Source: Amycolatopsis thermoflava N1165
GTDB taxonomy: Bacteria; Actinomycetota; Actinomycetes; Mycobacteriales; Pseudonocardiaceae
Direction of reading: 5' to 3'
Length of the DNA stretch: 64,000 bases
Assembly (NCBI RefSeq): GCF_000473265.1
Contig: NZ_KI421511.1
Span: 2,703,560 to 2,767,559, forward strand
In this document: positions 45,811 through 53,971 of the stretch, piece by piece
Position numbering within the stretch: position 1 is the stretch's first letter
How the letters are laid out: every line of letters starts with the position of its first letter
Notes under the pieces: model-generated
Databases searched by the model: none
What the model was told of the DNA's origin: nothing
Seen by the model: only the letters and a program-made list of their open reading frames with translations
Made by a program: the position numbers and the translations under genes

Positions 45811-46838
45811 CGGAGACGGTGGCCGGGGCACGGACGGCGCGGGACCTCCTGGCGTGGAGCCGCGGATGCGTGGACCCGGCGTTGCGGGCGGCGGTGGCGC
45901 GGCTGCCGGAGTCGATGCGGCCGCTGGTCGCCTACCACTTCGGGTGGGCGGACGAGACGGGCGCGCCGGCGAGCGGGGGCGGCGGCAAGGCGGTGCGGCC
46001 GGCGCTGGTGCTGGCGGCGGCGCGGGCGGTCGGCGAGTGGGGGCCGGCGCTGCCCGGCGCGGTCGCCGTCGAGCTGGTGCACAACTTCTCGCTGCTGCAC
46101 GACGACGTCATGGACGGCGACGAGACGCGGCGGCACCGGCCGACGGTGTGGAAGCTGTTCGGCCCGGGGCCGGCGATCCTGGCCGGGGACAGCCTGCTGG
46201 TCGCGGCGTCGGACGTGCTGGCGGCGAGCGGTCACCCGGCGGCGCGGGAGGCGTTGCGGATGCTCGGTGCGGCGGTGCAGGACCTGATCGAGGGCCAGGG
46301 CGCGGACCTGGCGTTCGAGCAGCGTGCCGACGTCGGGCTGGACGAGTGCCGTCTGATGGCGGAGGGCAAGACCGGGGCGGTGCTGGGGTGCGCGTGCGCG
46401 CTGGGCGGGTTGCTCGGCGGCGGCTCGTCCGAGCAGGTCGCGCACCTGCGGCGGTTCGGGGAGGCGGCCGGGCTGGCGTTCCAGATGGTCGACGACCTGC
46501 TCGGGATCTGGGGCGACCCGGCGGCGACCGGGAAGCCGGTGTTCTCGGACCTGCGCAACCGGAAGAAGTCGCTGCCGGTGGTGGCGGCGCTGACGTCGGG
46601 GACCGAGGCAGGCCGGGAGCTGGCGTCGCTGTACGCGGCACCGGGTGAGCCGGCCGGGGTGGACCTGGTGCGGGCCGCGCGGCTGGTCGACCAGGCCGGT
46701 GGCCGGGAGTGGACCCGCACCGAGGCGGCGGCGCTGCTGGAGCGGGCTCGGGAGCACCTGAAAGCCGCGGTGCCGGACCCGCGAGGCGCCGCGGAGCTGG
46801 AGGCGCTGGCGGCGCTGCTCGCGGACCGGGACAGATAA
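45807..46838 (+). CDS. polyprenyl diphosphate synthase, probable family 2 encapsulin cargo
   Basis: A 343-residue trans-prenyltransferase that elongates allylic diphosphates with isopentenyl diphosphate. The first Asp-rich motif is HDDVMDGD (DDxxD at 99-103) and the second is [10 protein letters not shown] (229-237), with [12 protein letters not shown] and [12 protein letters not shown] around them. Polyprenyl transferases are a recognised cargo class of family 2 encapsulins. The GTG overlaps the stop of shell copy 2 by four bases (GTGA). The N-terminus before the catalytic core is short (about 60 residues, with [11 protein letters not shown] and a small GASGGGG linker) rather than a long disordered tail, so the loading signal is not obvious. 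Product chain length is unknown. Confidence 0.92.
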   Translation: MTETVAGARTARDLLAWSRGCVDPALRAAVARLPESMRPLVAYHFGWADETGAPASGGGGKAVRPALVLAAARAVGEWGPALPGAVAVELVHNFSLLHDDVMDGDETRRHRPTVWKLFGPGPAILAGDSLLVAASDVLAASGHPAAREALRMLGAAVQDLIEGQGADLAFEQRADVGLDECRLMAEGKTGAVLGCACALGGLLGGGSSEQVAHLRRFGEAAGLAFQMVDDLLGIWGDPAATGKPVFSDLRNRKKSLPVVAALTSGTEAGRELASLYAAPGEPAGVDLVRAARLVDQAGGREWTRTEAAALLERAREHLKAAVPDPRGAAELEALAALLADRDR

Positions 46839-47247
46839 CCGGCGGCGGTGGCCGGAATCGGCGGCGCGCCGGCGGGCCGCGTCCCGGGCACCCGTGAAGC
46901 GGGCCGCGCCCGGGCCGAACACTGGCCGGGCGCGGCCATCCCTGCAGGCGAACTTCGCGGGGTGGGAAGGGCCGCCAGGCCGGGACCGGCCGCCCAATCA
47001 AGGGCGGGCCCGCTGCACTCGGCCGCGTGGTGCCACGCCCGCAGAGCGGGCGGCATGGCCAAGGCCGGCCCGCAGCGTGAGGCGGGACCCGGCACCGCAT
47101 CGGGCAGGCCGGTTCCACCCCACGGCGCGGGCCGCCATCCGCAGAGCCTGGCCACCCGCCAGAACCCACCCCGCAGAGCGGGGTCACCCCCGAGGCCCTC
47201 GCCGGCAGAGCGCACAGCACGCATCCCACCTGGAACGGGAGAAAACC
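46839..47247. other. 409-base spacer with GCAGAGC hairpins before ispH
   Basis: No convincing gene. Two perfect hairpins share the loop AGA: CGCCCGC/GCGGGCG at 47036-47052 and CCCCGC/GCGGGG at 47069-47083 plus 100 (that is, 47169-47183). GCAGAG also recurs near 47141 and 47206. An open frame from GTG 46894 runs in phase into ispH but has no ribosome site and an Arg/Pro-rich, low-complexity translation, so it was not added to ispH. Confidence 0.5.
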
Positions 47248-48525
47248 ATGTCGTTCACCGCAGCGCAGAGCATCCTCGCCGCGCATCATCCGGGCCGGCC
47301 GGCTCCCGGGGAGGTCCTCGTCGCCGACGAGTTGCTCTGGGCGGACCGCCCGTCGGTCCGCTGTCCCGGCGCGGGGCTGCTCGAAGGCGAGCTCCGGCGC
47401 CGCGGGATCGCCACCGCCCGCGGGCCCCTCTACGTCGACACCGACCACGCCGCCGCGGTCGCCCTGCGTGCCGTGCTCCCCGCGGCCCGCGGGCCGGCCG
47501 GGCTGGGCGTCGCCGCCACCGGGCAGGCCTCCTCCACACTCGCGGCCGCCGTGAGCGCCGCGATGGCCTCGGTGCTCGCCGTCGCCGGGCGGCCCCGCTC
47601 GGTGCTGCTCGCCGCGCCGCGATCGTTCTGCGCGGGCGTCGAACGGGCCATCGAGATCGTCGAACGCCTCCTCGCCCAGCGCGGCGGTCCGATCTATGTG
47701 CGCAAGGAGATCGTGCACAACCGCCACGTCGTCGGCGACCTCCGCGCGCGGGGCGCGGTGTTCGTCGACGAACTGGACGCCGTGCCGCGGGGAGGGACCG
47801 TCGTGTTCTCCGCGCATGGCGTCTCCCCCGCCGTGCGCGCCGAGGCGGACCGCCGCCGTCTCAAGGTCGTCGACGCCACCTGCCCACTCGTCACCAAGGT
47901 GCACGCCGAGGCGCGCCGCTTCGCCGGGCAGGGCGACACCGTCCTGCTGATCGGGCACGCCGGGCACGAGGAGGTCGAGGGCACCCTCGGCGAGGCGCCC
48001 GAGCGGACCGTGCTCGTGCAGTCGGTCGAGGAGGCCCGCCGGGTGCGGGTGCCGGACCCGGACCGCGTCACCTACCTGACCCAGACCACTCTCAGCGTCG
48101 ACGAGACCGCCGACGTGCTCGCCGAGCTGCGACGGCGCTTCCCCGCGTTGCGCGGCCCGGCCTCCGATGACATCTGCTACGCCACCACCAACCGGCAGGA
48201 CGCGCTGCGCTCGGTCGCCAGGGACAGCGACCTGGTGCTGGTGGTGGGGTCGCGGAACTCGTCGAACTCGCTGCGCCTCGTCGAACTCGCCGAGCGGGCG
48301 GGCACGCCGGCCCACCTGATCGACGACGCGCGGGACGTGCGGCCCGAATGGCTGTCCGGGGTGGAGCGGATCGGGCTCACCGCGGGCGCGTCGGCGCCGC
48401 CGGGGCTGGTCGACTCCGTGGTCGCCGCGCTCGGCGGCCTCGGCCCGCTCACCGTCGGCGAACGGGAGACCACCCGCGAGACCATCCACTTCACGCTGCC
48501 GACGGCCGTGCGGAGGAAGCCTTGA
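47248..48525 (+). CDS. ispH: 4-hydroxy-3-methylbut-2-enyl diphosphate reductase with N-terminal extension
   Basis: Last enzyme of the MEP pathway: reduces HMBPP to IPP and DMAPP with a [4Fe-4S] cluster. The 425-residue protein has the three cluster Cys at 128 ([10 protein letters not shown]), 212 ([11 protein letters not shown]) and 310 ([11 protein letters not shown]), substrate His in [19 protein letters not shown] and [11 protein letters not shown], and the [10 protein letters not shown] segment. Ordinary IspH begins just before the first Cys; here about 117 extra residues precede it (opening [16 protein letters not shown]), whose family I cannot name. GGGAG lies before the ATG. With the prenyl synthase upstream it would feed IPP/DMAPP locally. 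Confidence 0.93.
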   Translation: MSFTAAQSILAAHHPGRPAPGEVLVADELLWADRPSVRCPGAGLLEGELRRRGIATARGPLYVDTDHAAAVALRAVLPAARGPAGLGVAATGQASSTLAAAVSAAMASVLAVAGRPRSVLLAAPRSFCAGVERAIEIVERLLAQRGGPIYVRKEIVHNRHVVGDLRARGAVFVDELDAVPRGGTVVFSAHGVSPAVRAEADRRRLKVVDATCPLVTKVHAEARRFAGQGDTVLLIGHAGHEEVEGTLGEAPERTVLVQSVEEARRVRVPDPDRVTYLTQTTLSVDETADVLAELRRRFPALRGPASDDICYATTNRQDALRSVARDSDLVLVVGSRNSSNSLRLVELAERAGTPAHLIDDARDVRPEWLSGVERIGLTAGASAPPGLVDSVVAALGGLGPLTVGERETTRETIHFTLPTAVRRKP

Positions 48526-48675
48526 CCGCGGTGCCGCTGGGCATGCCGCAGGTGCCCGCGCCGCGCCGGAACTCCCGTCAGGTGATGGTCGGCGACGTGC
48601 CCGTCGGCGGCGGTGCGCCGGTGCCGGATCGTGGAGACGCTGCTGGAGGTGGCGCTCGAGCGGTTCCCCGGATGA
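48522..48675 (+). pseudogene. ispG: ispG remnant: N- and C-terminal ends only
   Basis: Directly after ispH, with a GGAGGAAG site, TTG 48522 opens [19 protein letters not shown] then VMVGDVPVGGGAPV, the well-known start of actinobacterial IspG (HMBPP synthase). Instead of continuing, the DNA jumps at about 48620 to CGG ATC GTG in another frame, giving RIVETLLEVALERFPG and TGA (48673-48675), which matches the IspG C-terminus (IVETLIEEA-type). Roughly 330 internal codons, including all catalytic and Fe-S Cys, are missing. The gene cannot work. The TTG overlaps the ispH stop, so ispH-ispG was once an intact operon. Confidence 0.8.
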
Positions 48676-48679
48676 CCGA

Positions 48680-48685
48680 TAACCT
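48680..48685 (+). promoter_or_regulatory. -10 box of a leaderless promoter for the PPOX-fold gene
   Basis: TAACCT is followed by six bases (GCGGGC) and the ATG at 48692. It begins five bases after the stop of the ispG remnant. Confidence 0.5.
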
Positions 48686-48691
48686 GCGGGC

Positions 48692-49322
48692 ATGGATCTC
48701 ACTGGGGTGACCGAGGTGTCGGACGAGGACGAGCTGCGGGAGCTGATCGGGCACCCGCTGCCGCGGGTGCTGCACAAGCAGCGGGCGGCGCTGCACGAGC
48801 TGGACCGGCAGTGGCTCGCGCTGTCGCCGTTCTGCCTGATCGCCACGTCCGACGCGGCCGGCCGCTGCGACGTCTCCCCCAAGGGCGATCCGGCCGGGTT
48901 CACGGTGGTGCTCGACGACCGCACGATCGCCGTGCCGGAGCGGCCGGGCAACCGGCGCGCCGACGGGTTCCGCAACATCCTCGCCAACCCGCACGTCGGG
49001 CTGCTGTACTTCATCCCCCGGCCGGGGCGACACGCTGCGGATCAACGGCCGGGCACGGCTGGTGCGGGACGCGCCGTTCTTCGACGAGATGGTCGTGGAG
49101 GGGCACCGGCCGCGGCTGGCGATCCTGGTCGAGATCGACGAGGTGTTCCACCACTGCTCGAAGGCGTTCCTGCGGTCGCGGCTGTGGCAGGCGGACACCT
49201 GGGCGCCGGAGGAGATGGCCCCGCGCGCGGTGATCGCCAAGACGCTGGAGCAGCCGGACGCGTCACTGGCGGAACTCGAGCGCTACTACGGCCCGGAGTA
49301 CGTGAAGAAGCTGTACGCCTGA
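48692..49322 (+). CDS. pyridoxamine 5'-phosphate oxidase family protein, frameshifted as read
   Basis: A flavin-binding split-barrel protein of about 209 residues when the frame is repaired. The first part, MDLTGVTEVSDEDELRELIG ... FCLIATSDAAGRCDVSPKGD then TIAVPERPGNRRADGFRNIL, ends at LLYFIP. The frame is broken by an extra C in the run 49015-49019; dropping one C gives FIPGRGDTLRINGRARLV, and the natural frame then runs through FFDEMVVEGHRPRLAILVEI to VKKLYA and TGA at 49320-49322. It belongs to the MSMEG_1061-like FMN-binding group. The activity is unknown. Because the break is a single base in a C-run, a read error is as likely as true decay. Confidence 0.8.
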
Positions 49323-49324
49323 CG

Positions 49325-49990
49325 CGGGCCGGAACGCGGAGCGGCCCTTGATGGCCCTCCCGGACAACACCACGGGCCGCTCGCTTCCGGCACCGCCGGA
49401 TCACCTGACGCCGGCGGAAACACGCAACAGCCCGCAATGCCCCCTCCCGCAACACCACGAACCGCCCGCCTTCCCCTACCGCCCCCTCGGGCCATTCACC
49501 AGCCAAGCGGCACCGCCGGATCGCCTGACGCGGGCCGGAACGCGGAACGGCCCGTGGCGCCCCCTCCCGGACAACACCACGGGCCGCTCGCTTCCCCTTA
49601 CTGCCCCTCGGGCCATCCACCAGCCAAGGGGCACCGCCGGATCACCTGACGCCAACGGAAACGTGCAACGGCCCGCGATGCCCCCTCCCGCAACACCACA
49701 GGCCGTTCACTTCCCCTACCGCCCCTCGGGCCGTTCGCCGGCCAGGGGACGTCCGGGTCGTCGTAGGCGGGCGGGAACGCGCAACAGCCCGCGCTGCCCC
49801 TCCCGGACAACACCACGAACTTCCCCTTCCGCCCCCTCGGGCCATCCACCAGCCAAGGGGCACCGCCGGATCGCCTGACGCGGGCCGGAACGCGGAACGG
49901 CCCGTGGTGCCCCCTCCCGGACAACACCACGGGCCGCTCGCTTCCCCTTACTGCCCCTCGGGCCGTTCGCCGGCCAGGGGGACGTCCGGG
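49325..49990. repeat. about 121-bp tandem repeat array derived from the end of a neighbouring gene
   Basis: CACCGCCGGATC recurs at 49391, 49511, 49632 and 49861, with the variant GTCCGGGTCGTCGT near 49750 and 49984, giving units of about 109-121 bases. Each unit also has GAACGCG(G)AACGGCCCG, a CCTCCCGGACAACACCACGG block and CCCCTCGGGCC. The rightmost unit overlaps the 3' end of the small gene ending at 49948, whose last codons (PLAGERPEGQ and stop) are echoed, degraded, in the other units. The region fills the gap between the PPOX-fold gene and that gene; no other gene is seen. Confidence 0.85.
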
Positions 49991-50124
49991 TCGTCGTCCG
50001 CCGGCGGCTCCGGGTCGCGCCACTCCTCGGCGCGGCTGGACCGGTTGCCCTGCAACGTGCCGCGCAGTTCGGCCTTCATCGCGTCGTCTTCGCGCGCGCT
50101 GTGCTTCTCACTGCCGCGTTCCAT
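49948..50124 (-). CDS. small acidic conserved protein, unknown function
   Basis: A 58-residue hydrophilic protein: MERGSEKHSAREDDAMKAEL, then RSSRAEEWRDPEPPADDDPD. Short actinobacterial proteins with the same KHSxRxDD ... AEEWRxPEP pattern are widespread, usually beside stress genes. AAAGGGG lies before the ATG. The start codon base 50124 touches the stop of the upstream DUF3140 gene, so they are co-translated. Its C-terminal codons form the right end of the 121-bp tandem array. Confidence 0.72.
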   Translation of the reverse strand: MERGSEKHSAREDDAMKAELRGTLQGNRSSRAEEWRDPEPPADDDPDVPLAGERPEGQ

Positions 50125-50465
50125 CAGCCGGCCCCTTTCAACGGGTCGTGCCCGATCGTCATCAGCCGGTGGCGCCAGTTCTCCTGGCCTGCCGTCGGCT
50201 CCAGGTCGTCCCGCCGTTCGGCGTGCACCCTGTCCACCACCTTGCGCATCACGCGCTCGTCGTCCTCGGTGAGGTCCGTCCGGCGCTTGCCGAGGATCTC
50301 CAGGACGTGCTGCCCGGTCTTCGTGCCCGACTGGTCCGGCAGCTCCTCGCTGTCCGTGCCGGCCGAGCGGACCCGCAGCCAGTCCCCCAGCTCGCGCGAG
50401 GTCATGTTCACCACGCGGTGGAACTCGTCCCACAGTGCTTCGTCCACATGCGACTGCGTCGCCAT
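50124..50465 (-). CDS. DUF3140 domain-containing protein
   Basis: A 113-residue soluble protein with the DUF3140 pattern: LWDEFHRVVNMTSRELGDWL, GQHVLEILGKRRTDLTEDD, MRKVVDRVHAERRDDLEPT and NWRHRLMTIGHDPLK. DUF3140 proteins are common in actinomycete stress-gene clusters; no activity is known. It is five bases downstream of the DUF3618 gene and abuts the next small gene, so this is part of a four-gene minus-strand operon. Confidence 0.85.
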   Translation of the reverse strand: MATQSHVDEALWDEFHRVVNMTSRELGDWLRVRSAGTDSEELPDQSGTKTGQHVLEILGKRRTDLTEDDERVMRKVVDRVHAERRDDLEPTAGQENWRHRLMTIGHDPLKGAG

Positions 50466-50469
50466 CGTG

Positions 50470-50688
50470 TCACCTCCGGGCGGTCAGCCTTCGCACGATC
50501 ACGAAGACCAGCGCCAGGATCCCGATCCCGGCGCCGGTGCCGAGCGCGATCCGCTGTGTCGTGTGCGCGGTCTCCCGCACCTTCCCGGCCAGGGCCTCGG
50601 CGGTCTCGCCGAGCTCCTGACGGGTCAGTTCGAGGTCGAGCCGCGCCTGTTCGGCGTCGTGCGGGAAGGTGTCCTTCTTCGTGGTCAT
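50470..50688 (-). CDS. DUF3618 domain small membrane protein
   Basis: A 72-residue protein. The DUF3618 hallmark DAEQARLDLELTRQELGETA is followed by EALAGKV, then a single membrane helix GAGIGILALVFVIV and a basic tail RRLTARR. ATG overlaps the stop of the holin-X gene by four bases. The pairing of DUF3618 with a holin-X protein is a recurrent actinobacterial arrangement of unknown function, probably at the membrane under stress. Confidence 0.83.
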   Translation of the reverse strand: MTTKKDTFPHDAEQARLDLELTRQELGETAEALAGKVRETAHTTQRIALGTGAGIGILALVFVIVRRLTARR

Positions 50689-51104
50689 CGGCGCACCCCC
50701 TCCCGCAGGGCCGCCACGTCCTTGGGCACCCCGGACGCCGCCTCCTGCGGCACCGGCGGCACCGCCGCCGACAGCTGCTTCTTGCCTGCCAGCCCGGCCA
50801 CCCCGCCGATCAGCAGCAGCGCGCCGCCGACGATCAGCGCGGCGGCCCACCCGGGCACCACCAGGGCCAGCGCCAGCACCGCGGCGGCGACCAGCGTCGC
50901 CGCCCCGAACAGCGCGAGCATCCCGGCCGCGCCGGCCAGGCCCGCGCCGGTCCCGGCGCGCTTGCCCTTCCGCCGCAGCTCCTCGGCCGCCAGCCGCATC
51001 TCGTCCCGGACCAGCCGCTGGACCTGCTGCGACATGTCCTGGACGAGCTGCCCGATCGAGCGGTCGTCGACCGCGGTCGAGCCGCGGCCCGTGCTCTCAG
51101 TCAT
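50685..51104 (-). CDS. phage holin family protein (actinobacterial holin-X type)
   Basis: A 139-residue membrane protein. An amphipathic N-terminus (SIGQLVQDMSQQVQRLVRDE) is followed by GKRAGTGAGLAGAAGMLALFGAATL and ALALVVPGWAAALIVGGAL, two to three hydrophobic segments, then a charged tail. Despite the Pfam name these are chromosomal proteins with no shown lytic role. First gene of the DUF3618/DUF3140 operon; AGGGAGG lies before the ATG. A GGGGTAGC hairpin upstream isolates it from ctaD. Confidence 0.85.
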   Translation of the reverse strand: MTESTGRGSTAVDDRSIGQLVQDMSQQVQRLVRDEMRLAAEELRRKGKRAGTGAGLAGAAGMLALFGAATLVAAAVLALALVVPGWAAALIVGGALLLIGGVAGLAGKKQLSAAVPPVPQEAASGVPKDVAALREGVRR

Positions 51105-51118
51105 GCCTCGCCTCCCTT

Positions 51119-51144
51119 GGGGTAGCTCGTAGTCCGGCTACCCC
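51119..51144 (-). terminator. 8-bp hairpin downstream of ctaD
   Basis: GGGGTAGC (51119-51126) and GCTACCCC (51137-51144) form a perfect stem with a ten-base loop, in the gap between the ctaD stop (51158) and the holin-X start (51104). Confidence 0.5.
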
Positions 51145-51157
51145 CGGGCGGAGAGCG

Positions 51158-52939
51158 CTAATCGTGCGCGGTGGGCGAGCTGCCCTCGCTGAGCTCCTCG
51201 GTGGCCTTCTCCGACGGCGTCTTCGACGCCTCGGAGTGCGGGACGGTCTTCCCGGTGAGGGTGATGTGTCCTTCTTCGTGCAGCCGCTCCACCAGGTGCG
51301 GGTAGTGCAGCTCGAACGCGGGCCGTTCGGACCGGATCCGGGGCAGCTCCAGGAAGTTGTGCCGCGGCGGCGGGCACGAGGTCGCCCACTCCAGCGAGTT
51401 GCCGTAGCCCCACGGATCGTCCACTTCGACCGGATCCCCGAACCGGTAGCTGCGCACCACGTTGTAGATGAACGGCAGCATCGAGGCGCCCAGGATGAAC
51501 GCGCCGATCGTGGAGATCGTGTTCAGCACGGTGAACCCGTCGCTGTCCAGGTAGTCGGCGTAGCGGCGCGGCATGCCCATGTCACCGAGCCAGTGCTGCA
51601 CCAGGAACGTCGTGTGGAACCCGACGAACGTGGTCCAGAAGTGCAGCTTGCCGAGTCTCTCGTCGAGCATCCGCCCGGTCATCTTGGGGAACCAGAAGTA
51701 CACGCCGGCGAAGGTGGCGAACACGATCGTGCCGAACAGCACGTAGTGGAAGTGCGCGACCACGAAGTAGCTGTCGGTGATGTGGAAGTCCAGCGGCGGT
51801 GAGGCGAGGATGACGCCGGTCAGCCCGCCGAGCAGGAACGTGACCATGAAGCCCACCGACCACAGCATCGGTGTCTCGAAGGTGAGCTGCCCCTTCCACA
51901 TCGTGCCGATCCAGTTGAAGAACTTGATGCCGGTGGGGATCGCGATGAAGAACGTCATGATCGAGAAGAACGGCAGCAGCACCGCGCCGGTGGCGAACAT
52001 GTGGTGCGCCCACACCACGAACGACAACGCCGTGATGCCCATCGTCGCGAACACCATCAGCCGGTAGCCGAACAGCGGTTTCCGGCTGAACACCGGGACG
52101 ATCTCGGTGATGATCCCGAAGTAGGGCAGCGCGATGATGTAGACCTCGGGATGGCCGAAGAACCAGAACAGGTGCTGCCACAGGATCGCCCCGCCGACGG
52201 CCGGGTCGAACGCGTGCGCCCCGATCAGCCGGTCGGCGAGCAGCCCGAACAGCGCCGCGGTCAGGATCGGGAACACCGCGAGCACCAGCACGCTGGTGAA
52301 CAGGATGTTCCAGGTGAAGATCGGCATCCGCCACATGGTCATGCCCGGGCAGCGCAGGGTGACGATCGTGGTCAGCATGTTGACCGCGCCGAGGATGGTG
52401 CCCAGACCGGAGACGATCAGGCCCGTGATCCACAGGTTGCCACCGATGCCGGGCGAATGCATCGCGTCGGACAGCGGGGTGTAGGCCGTCCAGCCGAAGT
52501 CCGCGGCCCCGCCCGGGGTGAGGAACGAGGACAGCACGATCGAGCCGCCGAACAGGAACAGCCAGTAGGAGAACGCGTTCAGCCGCGGGAACGCCACGTC
52601 CGGGGAGCCGATCTGCAGCGGCAGGATCAGGTTGGCGAAGGCGAACACGTTCGGGGTCGCGTAGAGCAGCAGCATGATGGCGCCGTGCATGGTGAACAGC
52701 TGGTTGTACTGCTCCGGCGACAGGAACTGCATCCCGGGCCGCGCCAGCTCGCCCCGCATCAGCAGCGCGAGCGACCCACCGACGACGAAGAAGCCCAGCG
52801 ACGTGTACAGGTACATCTGGCCGATCAGCTTGTGATCGGTCGTCTTCGCCATCTTCACCAGCAGGTTGCCCCTGCGGTGCCTGGCCGGCAGTTCGTACCG
52901 GTTGCCCAGGACGATGGGACGTGCCTTCAGCTCCGTCAT
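51158..52939 (-). CDS. ctaD: cytochrome c oxidase subunit I
   Basis: Catalytic subunit of the aa3-type terminal oxidase: reduces O2 to water and pumps protons across the cytoplasmic membrane. A 593-residue protein with about twelve membrane helices. Ligand regions: [15 protein letters not shown] (low-spin haem), [21 protein letters not shown] (CuB His and cross-linked Tyr), WAHHMFATG (CuB His pair) and [14 protein letters not shown] (haem a3). Full length for actinobacteria. It stands alone here; other subunits are elsewhere. A paralogue may exist, as many actinomycetes carry more than one ctaD. Confidence 0.97.
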   Translation of the reverse strand: MTELKARPIVLGNRYELPARHRRGNLLVKMAKTTDHKLIGQMYLYTSLGFFVVGGSLALLMRGELARPGMQFLSPEQYNQLFTMHGAIMLLLYATPNVFAFANLILPLQIGSPDVAFPRLNAFSYWLFLFGGSIVLSSFLTPGGAADFGWTAYTPLSDAMHSPGIGGNLWITGLIVSGLGTILGAVNMLTTIVTLRCPGMTMWRMPIFTWNILFTSVLVLAVFPILTAALFGLLADRLIGAHAFDPAVGGAILWQHLFWFFGHPEVYIIALPYFGIITEIVPVFSRKPLFGYRLMVFATMGITALSFVVWAHHMFATGAVLLPFFSIMTFFIAIPTGIKFFNWIGTMWKGQLTFETPMLWSVGFMVTFLLGGLTGVILASPPLDFHITDSYFVVAHFHYVLFGTIVFATFAGVYFWFPKMTGRMLDERLGKLHFWTTFVGFHTTFLVQHWLGDMGMPRRYADYLDSDGFTVLNTISTIGAFILGASMLPFIYNVVRSYRFGDPVEVDDPWGYGNSLEWATSCPPPRHNFLELPRIRSERPAFELHYPHLVERLHEEGHITLTGKTVPHSEASKTPSEKATEELSEGSSPTAHD

Positions 52940-52997
52940 GCGCCCTCCCCGGGTGCCGAGTGGACGAACCCAGAGTGCTCCGGATCACATCGGTGAA

Positions 52998-53714
52998 TCA
53001 AGACCCTAACCCGTAGGTGGCGTAGGCGCTGCGGATGACCGGCTGTGCGACGTTGCGCACCCGCACCCCGCCCGGGGTCACGCCCTGCTCGCAGCCGAAG
53101 TGCGCGTGGCCGTGCAGGGCCAGGTCGGCGCCGCATTCGTCGATGACCTCGCCCAGCTGGTAGGCGCCGAGGAACGGGTAGATCTCCGGCGGCTCGCCGC
53201 GCAGAGTCTCCGGAATGGGTGAGTAGTGGGTGAGCGCGACGCGGTAGTCGACGTCGTCGAGTTCCATCATCGCGCGGCGCAGCGCGTCCGCCCGTTCGAT
53301 GCTGTGTTCGACGAACGCCTTCATCTCCCGCTCGCCGAACGCGCTGGCGCACTTGCCCGCGAACCCGCCGCCGAAGCCCTTCACCCCGGCGACGCCGAGG
53401 GTCTGCCCGTCGACCTCCACCCGGGTCGAGGCGCCCTCCAGCACCTGGATGCCGTGGTCGGACAGCAGCTTCGTGATCTCGTCCTGCCGGTCGCTGTGGT
53501 AGTCGTGGTTGCCCAGCACGGCCACGACCGGCCGGTCCAGGCCGCTGAACTCGTCGGCGACCACCTCGGCCTCCTCCAGCGCGCCGTGCCGGGTCAGGTC
53601 GCCTGCCAGCAGCAGCACGTCGGCCAGGTCGCCGAGGTGTTCCAGTGCGGGGCGCAGCAGGCCCCGCGCGTCCTCGCCGAGGTGGACGTCCCCGACCGCC
53701 GCCACGCGGATCAC
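52998..53714 (-). CDS. metallophosphoesterase
   Basis: A 238-residue calcineurin-like phosphoesterase with a dinuclear metal site: GDVHLGE (motif I, residues 8-14), LLLAGDLTRHG (II), VAVLGNHDYHS (III), VALTHYSP (IV) and LHGHAHFG (V). Substrate could be a nucleotide, phosphoprotein or nucleic acid; nothing decides it. ATG overlaps the stop of nothing upstream directly but shares four bases with the BON gene stop (ATGA), making a three-gene minus-strand operon with the BON and nucleotidyltransferase genes. Confidence 0.92.
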   Translation of the reverse strand: MIRVAAVGDVHLGEDARGLLRPALEHLGDLADVLLLAGDLTRHGALEEAEVVADEFSGLDRPVVAVLGNHDYHSDRQDEITKLLSDHGIQVLEGASTRVEVDGQTLGVAGVKGFGGGFAGKCASAFGEREMKAFVEHSIERADALRRAMMELDDVDYRVALTHYSPIPETLRGEPPEIYPFLGAYQLGEVIDECGADLALHGHAHFGCEQGVTPGGVRVRNVAQPVIRSAYATYGLGS

Positions 53715-53971
53715 CGCAGGTCCTCCCTCCGGGCCGGTTCGCGGGTGTCGGCCACCCGCACGTCGTTGTGCACCCGCAGGCCGGGCGCGGCCTCGTGCAG
53801 CACGTTCTCCAGCTCAGCGCGCCGCTCGTCGCAGGTCACCTCCCCGGACAGGTGCACGTCGTCGCCGCGGACGTTGACCCGGACGCCCATCTCGGCCGTC
53901 CGGGAGTCCTCGGCCAGCGCGCGGCGCAGGTGCGCGGCGCGGTATTGGGGTGTCTCCTGCTCGGCAGTCAT
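53711..53971 (-). CDS. BON domain protein
   Basis: An 86-residue protein that is almost entirely one BON domain: HLRRALAEDSRTAEMGVRVN, VRGDDVHLSGEVTCDERRAE then LENVLHEAAPGLRVHNDVRV. BON domains bind phospholipid or act as adaptor modules. No signal peptide is visible. The start shares one base with the stop of the nucleotidyltransferase gene and its stop overlaps the metallophosphoesterase start, so the three proteins are likely made together. Confidence 0.82.
   Translation of the reverse strand: MTAEQETPQYRAAHLRRALAEDSRTAEMGVRVNVRGDDVHLSGEVTCDERRAELENVLHEAAPGLRVHNDVRVADTREPARREDLR

Noticed and set aside
46894-47247. A 118-residue Arg/Pro-rich N-terminal addition to IspH as an encapsulation tail
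   Set aside because: In frame and tempting, but the GTG has no ribosome site, whereas ATG 47248 does; the translation tracks the AGA-loop hairpins and looks non-coding.
46108-49014. 968-residue open frame on the minus strand opposite the prenyl synthase and ispH
   Set aside because: It is a high-GC shadow frame: low-complexity Pro/Arg/Ala translation, no domain, and both opposite genes have clear catalytic motifs.
50685-51104. Holin-X gene as evidence of a prophage
   Set aside because: No other phage gene is nearby; this family is chromosomal in actinomycetes and is grouped here with DUF3618 and DUF3140 genes.
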